Below, one piece after another: positions 47,395 to 56,457 of a stretch of DNA of 64,000 bases. The translations under genes were made by a program, and so were the position numbers. Each line of letters opens with the position of its first letter. The first letter of the stretch is position 1. The stretch is from Streptomyces sp. NRRL S-87 (GTDB taxonomy: Bacteria; Actinomycetota; Actinomycetes; Streptomycetales; Streptomycetaceae). The stretch covers positions 55,683-119,682 of the forward strand of contig NZ_JOGB01000030.1 in NCBI RefSeq assembly GCF_000719335.1, written 5' to 3'. Under the pieces are notes generated by a model. The model made no database searches. It was not told where the DNA came from and was given only the letters and a program-made list of their open reading frames with translations.

Positions 47395-48570
47395 ATGCCC
47401 ACCGACCCCATCGACCACGCCGTGCCGCACAGGTCGTCCGTCCCGGCCAACAAGGACCGGATGGTGAACCTGTTCGTGCGCGAGTACGACGGGACCCCGG
47501 AGAACACCCCGCCGCACAAGCGCCGCTGCGTGCTGATGCTGCACGGGCGGACCATCCCGGTCCTGGCGATCTACGACACCGGCGCCGGCGACCGGAGCTG
47601 GGCCCAGGAGCTGGCCAAGACCGGCTACGACGTCTTCCTCATGGACCTCCAGGGCATGGGCCGCTCACCCCGGCCCGAGATGCACACCCCGTGCAACGCC
47701 AACCCGGCCCACCACGCCCGCGCCCTGACCCCGAACCTGCCGCTGACCGCCGACTGCCCGGTGGGCTACCCCCATCAGCTGGGCAACTCCCAGACCGACT
47801 GGGACGAGGTCCACACGGTCGTCACGTTCATCAAGAACCGCCACGGCGTGGACGCCGTGGACATGATCGGCAACTCCGCCGCCGCCATGGCCCTGGGTCC
47901 GTACTCGATCCAGTACCCGGACAACGTGCGCAGCCTCATGCTCCAGGGGCCGGTCTTCAAGCCGGACGGCCCGGACAGCGCTGCCGGAACGGACTTCGGC
48001 GCCCCGTCCCCGCTGCCCCTGTCCACGCCGGCGGCCCAGTGGGGATTCCCCATGGGCCTCGGGACGAAGGCCGGGCTGGAGGCGGCCTGGCAGAACGAGG
48101 TCGACGCCACCTGCCCCGACCAGAAGGACCCGTACGCGGTCGACCTCGTCTGGCAGGTGATGATGGACAGCGACGACAAGGGCCGCGACTGGGGCAAGGT
48201 GCTGCCGAACGGCAAGCCGGAAGGGCTGAGCCGTCAGCGCAACACCTTCTGGTGGGGCTGGAACAAGAAGACCGCGCCCCTGCACGGGGTGCTCGGCGGC
48301 CCGGTCCCCGTGTGCCTCGTGGTAGGCGAGCTCGACAAGACCGTGACCACCAACGGCCTGTCGGTCATCGAGCTGTACAAGGCCGTCGCGGGCCCGGACA
48401 AACTGCTGTTCAAGGTGGCGTGCGCCAGCCACCAGTGGCCCTGGGAGGCCCAGCGCACCACGTTGCACAAGATGTCGCACCAGTGGCTCAAGCAGAACGC
48501 CGTGTTCGGGCGCACCAGCGGCAGCTGGTACGTGGACAAGGGAGGCAGCGTCTCGCCCTGGCCCGTGTAG
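47395..48570 (+). CDS. Alpha/beta hydrolase of unknown substrate
   Basis: A 391-aa cytoplasmic hydrolase. The order of motifs fits the alpha/beta fold: strand and oxyanion loop VLMLHGRTIPVLAIYDT, nucleophile elbow IGNSAAAMAL, acid in VVGELDKTV, and His in CASHQWPWE. A cysteine-containing insertion (TPCNANPAHHARALTPNLP) and a long cap region set it apart from simple esterases. The ATG at 47395 follows GAAGGAG. It is divergent from fadA; a link to lipid metabolism is possible but unproven. Its stop lies within a terminator hairpin. Confidence 0.7.
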   Translation: MPTDPIDHAVPHRSSVPANKDRMVNLFVREYDGTPENTPPHKRRCVLMLHGRTIPVLAIYDTGAGDRSWAQELAKTGYDVFLMDLQGMGRSPRPEMHTPCNANPAHHARALTPNLPLTADCPVGYPHQLGNSQTDWDEVHTVVTFIKNRHGVDAVDMIGNSAAAMALGPYSIQYPDNVRSLMLQGPVFKPDGPDSAAGTDFGAPSPLPLSTPAAQWGFPMGLGTKAGLEAAWQNEVDATCPDQKDPYAVDLVWQVMMDSDDKGRDWGKVLPNGKPEGLSRQRNTFWWGWNKKTAPLHGVLGGPVPVCLVVGELDKTVTTNGLSVIELYKAVAGPDKLLFKVACASHQWPWEAQRTTLHKMSHQWLKQNAVFGRTSGSWYVDKGGSVSPWPV

Positions 48571-48593
48571 GCGCGCACGGGGCGAGACGCTGC
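48545..48593. terminator. Bidirectional terminator overlapping a stop codon
   Basis: GCAGCGTCTCGCCC (48545-48558) pairs with GGGCGAGACGCTGC (48580-48593). The hairpin spans the hydrolase stop and ends just before the convergent RNase D gene. Confidence 0.78.
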
Positions 48594-48598
48594 GGGGC

Positions 48599-49879
48599 TC
48601 AGGCCGTCGCCAGGGCCTTGACCAGGGCCGGGGTCACCTGCTCGACCTGCCACGGCCGGGCCCCGTAGCCGGTGAGGGCCTCGGCCACCGTGTCGGCCGC
48701 CACCCGCTGCGGCGGCTCCCAGCACAGCCGGCGCACGGTGTCCGGAGTGATCAGGTTCTCCTGGGGCAGCTTGAGCCGCTCCGCGAGCGCCGACACGGCG
48801 GCCCGGGCCGCGGACAGCCGGGCCGCGGCCTCCGGGTCCTTCTCCGCCCACGAGCGCGGCGGCGGGGGGCCGCTCGGGGTCTGCCCGGGCTGCGGGAGCT
48901 CCGAGTCCGGCAGGGCCTTGGCCCGGTCGACGGCCGCCATCCACTGCTCCAGCTGGCGCCGGCCCATCCGCTGCCCGTACCCGGGCAGCGCGGACAGCGC
49001 GTGCACGTTCACGGGGAGCGCGAGCGCCGCCTCGACGATGGCGGCGTCCCCGAGCACCTTGCCCGGGGAGACGTCGCGCCGCTGGGCGATGCGGTCACGG
49101 GTGGTCCACAGCTCCCGCACCACCGCCATCTGCCGGCGGCGGCGCACCTTGTGCATCCCGGAGGTCCGCCGCCAGGGGTCCTTGCGGGGCGGCGCGGGCG
49201 GGGCGGCGGCGATGGCGTCGAACTCCTGGTGGGCCCACTCCAGCTTGCCCTGCCGGTCCAGCTCCTTCTCCAGCGCGTCGCGCAGGTCCACCAGCAGCTC
49301 GACGTCGAGCGCGGCGTACCGCAGCCACGGCTCGGGCAGCGGCCGGGTGGACCAGTCGACGGCGGAGTGCCCCTTCTCCAGCGCGTAGCCGAGCACGCTC
49401 TCGACCATCGCGCCGAGTCCGACGCGGGGGAAGCCGGCCAGCCGGCCGGCGAGCTCCGTGTCGAACAGGGTGGTGGGCAGCATGCCTATCTCGCGCAGGC
49501 AGGGCAGGTCCTGGGTGGCGGCGTGCAGGATCCACTCGGTCCCGGTGAGCACCTCGCCCAGCCCGGACAGGTCGGGGCAGCCGACCGGGTCGATCAGCGC
49601 GGAGCCGGCCCCCTCGCGGCGCAGCTGCACGAGGTACGCGCGCTGGCCGTAGCGGTAGCCGGAGGCGCGCTCGGCGTCGACGGCGACCGGTCCGGTGCCG
49701 GCGGCGAAGGCCGCGATCACCTGGGCCAGGCCCGCCTCGTCCGCCACGACCGGGGGGATCCCCTCGCGTGGCTCCAACAAGGGAATCGGCAGCCCGTCGG
49801 AGGAGACTCCGTCGTCCGGGGGGCCGCCCCCGGTGGTGGTGCGCAGTGCCGCTGCTGCGGTCTCTTGGGCGTCGGTCAC
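48599..49879 (-). CDS. rnd: Ribonuclease D-like exonuclease (DEDDy) with HRDC domain
   Basis: A 426-aa protein. The 3'-5' exonuclease domain (residues about 45-215) has the DEDDy set: VDAERASGYRY (Asp, Glu), HAATQDLPCL (Asp) and YAALDVELLVDL (Tyr, Asp). An HRDC domain follows (MAVVRELWTTRDRIAQRRDV, LPGYGQRMGRRQLEQW). It probably trims tRNA or other RNA 3' ends. It starts with GTG at 49879. As remembered, S. coelicolor has the same gene beside whiI. Confidence 0.88.
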   Translation of the reverse strand: MTDAQETAAAALRTTTGGGPPDDGVSSDGLPIPLLEPREGIPPVVADEAGLAQVIAAFAAGTGPVAVDAERASGYRYGQRAYLVQLRREGAGSALIDPVGCPDLSGLGEVLTGTEWILHAATQDLPCLREIGMLPTTLFDTELAGRLAGFPRVGLGAMVESVLGYALEKGHSAVDWSTRPLPEPWLRYAALDVELLVDLRDALEKELDRQGKLEWAHQEFDAIAAAPPAPPRKDPWRRTSGMHKVRRRRQMAVVRELWTTRDRIAQRRDVSPGKVLGDAAIVEAALALPVNVHALSALPGYGQRMGRRQLEQWMAAVDRAKALPDSELPQPGQTPSGPPPPRSWAEKDPEAAARLSAARAAVSALAERLKLPQENLITPDTVRRLCWEPPQRVAADTVAEALTGYGARPWQVEQVTPALVKALATA

Positions 49880-50054
49880 CTGTCAAGGGTATCCGGGCAG
49901 ACGACGCGCCCGTCGCCGGAACGTTCCGTCGACGGGCGCGTGGTGTTCATACGGCGTTGGTACGGCATGGGCGGGGCCGTGCCGCCCGGTCGGTCCGGAA
50001 CGGTGCGGGCCCCCGCCGCGGGAGGTCCCGACCGTCGTATGACGGCCCCCGCCG

Positions 50055-50717
50055 TCAGTGGATGATCCCGGTCCGCAGGGCCACCGCGACCATGCCGGCG
50101 CGGTCGCCGGTGCCCAGCTTGCGGGCGATGCGGGCGAGGTGGGACTTGACGGTCAGGGCGGACAGCCCCATCGAGACGCCGATGGCCTTGTTGGACTGGC
50201 CCTCGGCGACCAGGCGCAGCACCTCGACCTCGCGGCCGGAGAGCTCGCGGTAGCCGCCCGGGTGGCTCGGGGCACCCGGGGGGCGGCGGTGCATCCGGGC
50301 GGCGGCCGAGCCGATGGGGGCGGCACCGGGCCGGGTGGGCAGCCCGATGTTGGTGCGCGTACCGGTGACGACGTAGCCCTTCACGCCGCCCGCGAGGGCG
50401 TTGCGCACCGCGCCGATGTCGTCGGCGGCGGACAGGGCCAGGCCGTTGGGCCAGCCGGCGGCGCGGGTCTCGGAGAGCAGGGTGAGACCGGAGCCGTCGG
50501 GGAGGTGGACGTCGGCCACGCAGATGTCGCGCGGGCTGCCGACCCGGGGACGGGCCTCGGCGATCGACGAGGCCTCGATGACGTCACGTACTCCGAGGGC
50601 CCACAGGTGACGGGTCACGGTGGAGCGGACGCGCGGGTCGGCCACGACGACCATGGCCGTCGGCTTGTTCGGACGGTAGGCGACCAGGCTTGCGGGCTGC
50701 TCGAGAAGAACGGACAC
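50055..50717 (-). CDS. whiI: Sporulation response regulator WhiI
   Basis: A 220-aa NarL/FixJ-type regulator. The receiver domain is unusual: only D27 (VVVADPR) and D69 (CVADVHLP) of the acidic pocket remain, the usual paired acidic residue is missing and the conserved Lys is replaced (GYVVTGTR). This matches WhiI of S. coelicolor, where D27 and D69 are the pocket residues. The C-terminal LuxR-type HTH is complete (LSGREVEVLRLVAEGQSNKA then SALTVKSHLARIARKL). WhiI is needed for late sporulation septation and spore maturation. The GTG at 50717 has AGGAGG 4-5 bases upstream. A sigma-WhiG-like promoter lies about 80 bp upstream. Confidence 0.95.
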   Translation of the reverse strand: MSVLLEQPASLVAYRPNKPTAMVVVADPRVRSTVTRHLWALGVRDVIEASSIAEARPRVGSPRDICVADVHLPDGSGLTLLSETRAAGWPNGLALSAADDIGAVRNALAGGVKGYVVTGTRTNIGLPTRPGAAPIGSAAARMHRRPPGAPSHPGGYRELSGREVEVLRLVAEGQSNKAIGVSMGLSALTVKSHLARIARKLGTGDRAGMVAVALRTGIIH

Positions 50718-50790
50718 CAGGCCTCCTGGGGGAGTGGCGGGACGGCGCCGGCTCGGGGAAGAAGCCGGTGCGGACCGTGCGGATGGTCAC
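50584..50790 (-). CDS. Possible upstream ORF overlapping whiI
   Basis: A GTG at 50790 preceded by GGAGGAA (50794-50800) opens a 68-codon frame (VTIRTVRTGFFPEPAPSRHS...) that runs into whiI out of frame. The SD is strong. The downstream part is low-quality shadow sequence, so if real it is a leader ORF that could couple to or limit whiI translation. It competes with the -10 element below, which overlaps the SD. Confidence 0.25.
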   Translation of the reverse strand: MTIRTVRTGFFPEPAPSRHSPRRPGVRSSRAARKPGRLPSEQADGHGRRGRPARPLHRDPSPVGPRST

Positions 50791-50798
50791 TGGTTCCT

Positions 50799-50826
50799 CC
50801 TTCGGCACGTCACCCGCCCGGCTTTA
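50799..50826 (-). promoter_or_regulatory. Sigma-WhiG-like promoter of whiI
   Basis: On the minus strand TAAA (50823-50826), a 16-bp spacer and GCCGAAGG (50799-50806) match the sigma-WhiG consensus TAAA-N15/16-GCCGATAA at 10 of 12 positions. whiI is a known sigma-WhiG target, which raises the likelihood. Confidence 0.55.
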
Positions 50827-51029
50827 GGGAATGATCACGATTTGGTGAGTAACAATTCGGGCAATTCGGACGAGCGATCGATCATCGGGCGATCAGAAGG
50901 CCGCAGCGGGCGCGCCGTTTTGACGCTTCGTGGGCATTTCGCTCGGGTTCGCGGTCACCGCTACGGGTGGTACGGCGCGCACCGTTGCGGGTGGCCGCGT
51001 ACGACGTGCGGCCGACCCGAGGTGTACCC
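50827..51029. other. Intergenic region upstream of whiI
   Basis: No gene. It contains an AT-richer patch (50825-50895) with repeated CGATC words, a likely promoter or regulator region for whiI, and GC-rich sequence with repeated CTACGGGTGG words up to the end of the DUF3000 gene. Confidence 0.4.
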
Positions 51030-51689
51030 CTACGGGTGGTGCGGACCGCGCCGCTGCGGTAGGGACACCACCGCCGTGTCCGCGGGCCCGGCCGGCGGCA
51101 GCCCCGCCACCTGGCACAGCAGTTCGCACCACGCCGACAGGTGGGCCGCCGTGTCCGGTACGCCGCCCACGCCCTCGCGCGGCGTCCAGGACGCCCGGAT
51201 CTCGATCTGCGTCGCCGGCCGGCGCTCCGCCAGCCCGCCGAAGTAGTGCGAGCTGGCCCGGGTCACGGTCCCGCCCGCCTCCCCGTACGTCAGCCCGCGC
51301 GCCTCCAGTGCGCCCGTCAGCCAGGACCAGCACACCTCCGGCAGCAGCGGGTCCGCCGCCATCTCCGGCTCCAGATCCGCCCGGACCAGGGTCACCAGGC
51401 GGAAGGTCCCGCGCCAGGCCTCGTGCCCGGCCGGGTCGTGCAGCAGGATCAGCCGCCCGTCGGCCAGATCGTCCTCGCCCTCCACGACCGCCGCCTCCAG
51501 GGCGTACGCGTGCGGGGCGAGCCGCTGCGGCGGCCGGGTCGGGTCGACCTCGACCCCCGGGCGCAGGCGCGCCCTGCGCAAGCCGTCGACCGCCCGCCGG
51601 AACGGGAGCGGAACCGAGCCCTCCGTCGCGCCGCCCATGCCGCCGGCTCCCTCCGCGCCATCTGAAAATCGTCCCTGAGCCGCAGCCAT
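51030..51689 (-). CDS. DUF3000 family protein
   Basis: A 219-aa protein of a conserved actinobacterial family of unknown function. Typical sequence: [84 protein letters not shown]. The ATG at 51689 is a likely start, although a shorter one at MGGATEG is possible. It is usually found between whiI/rnd and hemE, as here. It is divergent from hemE, with 91 bp between them. Confidence 0.85.
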   Translation of the reverse strand: MAAAQGRFSDGAEGAGGMGGATEGSVPLPFRRAVDGLRRARLRPGVEVDPTRPPQRLAPHAYALEAAVVEGEDDLADGRLILLHDPAGHEAWRGTFRLVTLVRADLEPEMAADPLLPEVCWSWLTGALEARGLTYGEAGGTVTRASSHYFGGLAERRPATQIEIRASWTPREGVGGVPDTAAHLSAWCELLCQVAGLPPAGPADTAVVSLPQRRGPHHP

Positions 51690-51780
51690 GCGGGGAAGAC
51701 TAGGCGGAGAGCGGGCCCGTTCAGCGCAAGGACACCCGCCCCGGGGCGGCCACTTCTTCATACGTGCGAAGATTTGGACC

Positions 51781-52845
51781 GTGAGCGCCATTGACAGGCC
51801 CGCGGGCCAGCCGAGCCAGACGTACGATTCCGCCTTCCTCAAGGCGTGCCGACGCGAACCCGTGCCGCACACCCCCGTGTGGTTCATGCGCCAGGCCGGC
51901 CGCTCGCTCCCGGAGTACCGCCAGGTCCGCGAGGGCACGGCGATGCTCGAGTCCTGCATGCGCCCCGACCTCGTCACCGAGATCACGCTGCAGCCGGTCC
52001 GCCGCCACAAGGTCGACGCGGCGATCTTCTTCAGCGACATCGTCGTCCCGCTGAAGGCCATCGGCATCGACCTCGACATCAAGCCCGGTGTCGGCCCGGT
52101 CGTCGCCCAGCCGATCCGCACCCGCGCCGACCTCGCACAGCTGCGCGACCTCACCCCGGACGACGTCCCGTACGTCACCGAGGCGATCGGCATGCTCACC
52201 GGTGAACTCGGCAGCACGCCGTTGATCGGCTTCGCCGGCGCGCCCTTCACCCTCGCGAGCTACCTCGTCGAGGGCGGCCCGTCCCGCAACCACGAGCACA
52301 CCAAGGCGCTCATGTACGGGGACCCGCAGCTGTGGGCCGACCTCGTCGACCGCCTCGCCGAGATCACCTCCGCCTTCCTGAAGGTCCAGATCGAGGCCGG
52401 CGCCTCCGCGGTCCAGCTCTTCGACTCCTGGGTCGGCGCCCTGGCCCCGGCCGACTACCGCCGCTCGGTCATGCCGGCCTCGGCGAAGGTCCTGGAGTCC
52501 GTCGCCTCGTACGGCGTCCCGCGGATCCACTTCGGCGTGGGCACCGGCGAGCTCCTCGGCCTGATGGGCGAGGCCGGCGCGGACGTCGTCGGCGTCGACT
52601 ACCGGGTCTCGCTGGACGAGGCCGCCCGCCGCGTCGGCCCCGGCAAGGCACTCCAGGGCAACCTGGACCCGGCGGTCCTCTTCTCGACCCCCGAGGCGGT
52701 GCGCGCCAAGACCGACGAGGTCCTCGCCGCCGCGTCCGGCCTGGAGGGCCACGTCTTCAACCTCGGCCACGGCGTCCTGCCCACCACCGACCCGGACGCC
52801 CTGACACGCCTCGTGGACTACGTCCACACGTCGACGCAGCGCTGA
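51781..52845 (+). CDS. hemE: Uroporphyrinogen decarboxylase
   Basis: A 354-aa enzyme that removes four acetate carboxyls from uroporphyrinogen III to give coproporphyrinogen III. Signature segments: [16 protein letters not shown] (usually RYLPEYR; here Ser replaces Tyr), IFFSDIVVP with the catalytic Asp, [29 protein letters not shown]. The GTG at 51781 has no clear SD, so translation may be leaderless. Together with cgoX and chdC downstream in the window it supplies the coproporphyrin-dependent haem route. Confidence 0.96.
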   Translation: MSAIDRPAGQPSQTYDSAFLKACRREPVPHTPVWFMRQAGRSLPEYRQVREGTAMLESCMRPDLVTEITLQPVRRHKVDAAIFFSDIVVPLKAIGIDLDIKPGVGPVVAQPIRTRADLAQLRDLTPDDVPYVTEAIGMLTGELGSTPLIGFAGAPFTLASYLVEGGPSRNHEHTKALMYGDPQLWADLVDRLAEITSAFLKVQIEAGASAVQLFDSWVGALAPADYRRSVMPASAKVLESVASYGVPRIHFGVGTGELLGLMGEAGADVVGVDYRVSLDEAARRVGPGKALQGNLDPAVLFSTPEAVRAKTDEVLAAASGLEGHVFNLGHGVLPTTDPDALTRLVDYVHTSTQR

Positions 52846-52866
52846 CCGCGCCGTTCTGCCTCCGCC

Positions 52867-52907
52867 ACGTCCGCTCCGCCGGGGTCACGCCCTGGAGGGG
52901 CGGACGT
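52867..52907. terminator. Hairpin between hemE and the NACHT gene
   Basis: ACGTCCGC (52867-52874) pairs with GCGGACGT (52900-52907). It overlaps the last codons of the convergent NACHT gene and could stop both transcripts. Confidence 0.5.
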
Positions 52908-55900
52908 CCGCGTTCGGGCCGCGGCCACCTCCCTCGTCGCGGACGATCATGAGGATCTGGTTGGGGGCCGGCCCGCCTGCCACCGCGGGCGCGTCCTGTG
53001 CGACCAGGCTCAGCCAGGTCTGTTCCAGGAGCGTGGTCTCCGTGAGGTTGTACTCGCAGACGTGGTAGAGGACAGCCGTGACCGCGTTGAGGGCGAAGCG
53101 TATGCGGGCCAGGATCCGGCCGTCCCAGGGGAGTTGCCGGTCGCGGAAGGCGGACAGGGGCTCCAGGCAGCGGCCGACCAGGAGTGCCAGTGGTTCCAGC
53201 AACGACGCGGCGATGGGAGGTCCGCCTGCCCGGAGACTCTCGTGGGCGCGGCGTAGGGTGTCGACCGGATCCTCGGGGATCCAGGGCAGGGGCGAGAACG
53301 CCGAGGGCCTGGTGGACACCATGGCGTCGTCGAGGCCCGCGAGGGTGGGCGTCTCCCCACCGGAGGAGGGCATCCATGCGCCCCTGGTTGCCACGACGCG
53401 GTGCGCCCGCACAGCGATGTCCAGCGTGCGGTCGTGGGCGGCCAGAGCGAGGTCGAGGGCGGCGTCGATGGCGGAGTCGAGGTCCAGATCGGGGTCGACG
53501 GGGTCGCCCATGTCGTTGGCGAGTGCGCCGAACACCCCGGGGTCCAGCTCGCCGGCCAGGTCCGGGGCCGATCTGGTTCCGCTGACGAGACCGAAGGCGT
53601 GCGCCTCGTCCAGGGCGGTGGCCAGGTCCTGCGCGAGGCCGCGAGGATCGTCTTCCCGAGCCGGGCCGAGCTCGAGCCCCGGTACGTCGAGGGACCGACC
53701 GCGACCGAGGGCGTCCTCGATGTCGAGGATCCAGCGGGCGAAGTCTGCCGTGGCGTCGTCAGCGGACGTGTCGGGCGGGACGACGAGGGCAAGGTCGTGG
53801 GCGGGGCCCGCGAGGTCGCGGAAAGCGTTGACGCGTGCGCCGGAACGTTCGAGTGCGAGCCCCGCCCGGGCGAGCACGTGCAGGATCGTGAGGGTGTGGG
53901 CTTCGCGGCCGACCCCGGCGGCGAGCCGCGCGAGGTCGAGGTTGCCGGTGAGGGTGCGCGAGACGCAGAGGGCGAGAACGTGTGCCAGGGGAGCCAGGCT
54001 GGGATCGCCGGACAACTCGGGGGCACGTGCGAAAGCCTCTTCGAGGACCGCGGCCCAGCCTGCCAGGCGATCGCGGTGTCGGGGTGTCGCAGTCAGGACG
54101 CGCAGGCAGCTGCCGGCCTCCAGGCGGTCGGCGGTGGCGGTGGCCCCGAGGTGGTCGGATCGGACCGCGAAGGGCCACCGGACGGCCGGCGGCTGGTGCA
54201 GGACGGTGCGTGTGCCGTCTTGGGCCCAAACGGTGTGGAGCTCCAGGACGGACGCCAGCGCTGTGACCGGCCCCTCCAGGTCCTCGGACGCGGCCCACTC
54301 GTCAGGTGAGGGCGGTGCCTGGGGGGAGGACAGTTCTTCCGGCCTGGGCAGACGGTAAGCGGAGCTTCCGGTGACGGAGTTGAGCCAGGTGACGAAGCGC
54401 TCGGCGTCCCCGGCGTGCATCCCGACCGCGACCGCGACCGCGCCGCCGTCGTCCCCACCTGCTCGCCCGAGCGTGAGGGGGTGCCGATGGCTTCGTCCGG
54501 CCGCCTCCTCGTCGCGGACGAAGAACCTGTACAGGGCAACGGGCACGGGCCGCGTGCACAGGGCGCTGGACCCGCCCAGCGGGATGGTCTCGCGCAGGAG
54601 GCGGGTGGCATGGATGCCGGCCAGCAGCCGTTCGCGGTCGGAGTCGTAGGGCTGGTCGGGGCCGGGTGGGGCCAACTGGGCCTCGAGGCGGTCGCGGACG
54701 GCGGGGTCGACCGTCCTGGCCTGGTCGGCGCAGTCGGCGGCCAGGGCCAGGGCCGGGACCGTGCCGGAGTCCAGGCACGCGGTGATGACGTCCGTGGCGT
54801 CGTTCCCGGCGCACCACAGGAGGAGGGTCTCGCGCCACCACGGGTCGCCGACGTTCGCGGTCAGGAGGCCGGTGTCGGCGCGGGGGGTGCTGAGGAGAGC
54901 GGCGGCGAGGTACTCCTGGAGGGTCAGGTGGGCGAAGCCGTACAGGCCGTGGTCGCGTTCGACCAGGAGACCGCTCTTGCGGCCCTCTTCGAGGAACACC
55001 TCGGGGGTCACGCCGCCGGGGACCTGGCGCAGCGGGCGGCGGATCGCCTGGGCGGCGTCAGCTGCGGGCCAGTCCCGGACCCGGGCCCGCATCATGGCCA
55101 GGGCGAGGTGCTGGACGACGTGCTGCTTGTGCGGACCGGTCAGGCCGGTGCCGTCGCGCAGGCCGCGCACCTCGTACCGACGATGGAGCAGGACGTCGCA
55201 CATCTCCGCGTACAGCTCGGCCCGGCTGCCGGGCAGCTGACCGGCGTACCGGTGCACGTTGGCGATCATCGTCAGGAGGAGGGGATTGGAGGCCAGGTCG
55301 TACAGCGCAGGCTGGGCCCGCAGGCGGGCCAGCAGGTCTCGCGCGCTCCGGTCCGCGGCCGCCCGTACGTGGCGGTCGGTGTCGGCGCGGGTGCGCAGCC
55401 GGGTCAGGGGACCGTCCGCGGCGCCCTGCGCCTCGCGCCGGGTCAGCGCCCGGGCACGGGCCTCCATCGCGTAGTGCCACTGGTGCAGGTAGCGGGAGAT
55501 CTGGTCACCGGTGAAGCGCCGCACCTGGAGCACCTCCGCTCCCGGAAGCGGGTTGGAGTGGTAGCCGTGCGGGCGTGAGGTCACCACGTAGAGGTTGCGG
55601 GGGTGGCGCTGCTTCTGCCGGACCACCCAGGCCACCACGCGGCTGCGGTCCGCCGGGTCGGCGACCTCGTCGAGGCCGTCCAGCAGCACCAGGCACCGGC
55701 CGGCGTCGAGCCGGCGGGCCAGCCACTCGGCGGACACCTTTCCTTCCAGCCAGCCGGCGGTGACCGCGACCTCTGCCAGCGGCGGCGGCTCGTCGGCCAG
55801 CAGCGCCGCGGCGTGGTCGCGCAGGTACAGCAGCACCGGCAGCCGCCGCGCCCACGGCCGCCTGCCGTGCTCGCACAGGGCCAGGGCCGTGCTGCGGGCC

Positions 55901-56388
55901 AGCGTGGTCTTGCCCGACCCGGGGCCGCCGATCACGGCCAGGATCCGCGTCGCGTCTGCCTGCTCGGCGTCCTGGAGGACCGAGGTGAGGGTGCGGCGCG
56001 TGCCGGGGGCCGCACCCTCTTCGTCGGGCACCGTGCCCAGGTACGGGGCTACGGCGGCTGCCTGCACCGTCTTGGGAGCCAGGCTGACGTCGACGTACAC
56101 CTGGTGCATGCGCAGCACGAACTCGCTGTGTGTGGCGATGCCCACCGTCTCCATGTCCTGGACGCTCGCCCGCAGCTGCCGTAGGTAGATCCGACGGCTG
56201 TTGCGGACGCCGCGGGCCCGGGCGGCGGCGGTCGGCCCCTCCGAGTACAGGAACGCCAGGACCGCCACCGCCAGCGAGACGTACAGCCACGGCCCGCTGA
56301 GCTCCCCGCCGTTGAGGATCTGGTTCACCGCCACGCCGACCGCGACCGTCAGCGCCGCACTGCCCAGGATCCGGACCACGCGCCGCAT
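52885..56388 (-). CDS. Membrane-anchored NACHT NTPase with FGE/SUMF-like domain
   Basis: A 1167-aa STAND-class NTPase. Two N-terminal helices (VVRILGSAALTVAVGVAV; WLYVSLAVAVLAFLY, residues 4-48) anchor it. A NACHT core follows: Walker A IGGPGSGKTT (153-162), Walker B LVLLDGLDEV (233-242), sensor-type VTSRPHGY (270-276), winged-helix PLLLTMIANVHR (369-380) and FAHLTLQEYLAAALL (485-499). Residues about 611-760 resemble a formylglycine-generating-enzyme fold (CTRPVPVALYRFFVRDEEA, HAGDAERFVTWLNSVTGSSA, YRLPRPEEL). The last 400 residues are helical and unassigned. Bacterial NACHT proteins of this kind are known or suspected anti-phage sensors. The ATG at 56388 is preferred to GTG 56412 because GAGGGGG is 9 nt upstream. 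It lies between hemE and a flavoprotein gene, where I recall no such gene in S. coelicolor. Confidence 0.85.
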   Translation of the reverse strand: MRRVVRILGSAALTVAVGVAVNQILNGGELSGPWLYVSLAVAVLAFLYSEGPTAAARARGVRNSRRIYLRQLRASVQDMETVGIATHSEFVLRMHQVYVDVSLAPKTVQAAAVAPYLGTVPDEEGAAPGTRRTLTSVLQDAEQADATRILAVIGGPGSGKTTLARSTALALCEHGRRPWARRLPVLLYLRDHAAALLADEPPPLAEVAVTAGWLEGKVSAEWLARRLDAGRCLVLLDGLDEVADPADRSRVVAWVVRQKQRHPRNLYVVTSRPHGYHSNPLPGAEVLQVRRFTGDQISRYLHQWHYAMEARARALTRREAQGAADGPLTRLRTRADTDRHVRAAADRSARDLLARLRAQPALYDLASNPLLLTMIANVHRYAGQLPGSRAELYAEMCDVLLHRRYEVRGLRDGTGLTGPHKQHVVQHLALAMMRARVRDWPAADAAQAIRRPLRQVPGGVTPEVFLEEGRKSGLLVERDHGLYGFAHLTLQEYLAAALLSTPRADTGLLTANVGDPWWRETLLLWCAGNDATDVITACLDSGTVPALALAADCADQARTVDPAVRDRLEAQLAPPGPDQPYDSDRERLLAGIHATRLLRETIPLGGSSALCTRPVPVALYRFFVRDEEAAGRSHRHPLTLGRAGGDDGGAVAVAVGMHAGDAERFVTWLNSVTGSSAYRLPRPEELSSPQAPPSPDEWAASEDLEGPVTALASVLELHTVWAQDGTRTVLHQPPAVRWPFAVRSDHLGATATADRLEAGSCLRVLTATPRHRDRLAGWAAVLEEAFARAPELSGDPSLAPLAHVLALCVSRTLTGNLDLARLAAGVGREAHTLTILHVLARAGLALERSGARVNAFRDLAGPAHDLALVVPPDTSADDATADFARWILDIEDALGRGRSLDVPGLELGPAREDDPRGLAQDLATALDEAHAFGLVSGTRSAPDLAGELDPGVFGALANDMGDPVDPDLDLDSAIDAALDLALAAHDRTLDIAVRAHRVVATRGAWMPSSGGETPTLAGLDDAMVSTRPSAFSPLPWIPEDPVDTLRRAHESLRAGGPPIAASLLEPLALLVGRCLEPLSAFRDRQLPWDGRILARIRFALNAVTAVLYHVCEYNLTETTLLEQTWLSLVAQDAPAVAGGPAPNQILMIVRDEGGGRGPNADVRPSRA

Positions 56389-56457
56389 CCCCGCCACCCC
56401 CTCGCCTGCCACGTCCGCCCCGCGCGTACGAGGCTGGCTTCCCCCGCCGGGCCGGGG

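Noticed and set aside
50734..51246. 170-aa plus-strand ORF between whiI and DUF3000
   Set aside because: No SD, cysteine- and arginine-rich low-quality sequence, overlaps a conserved gene.
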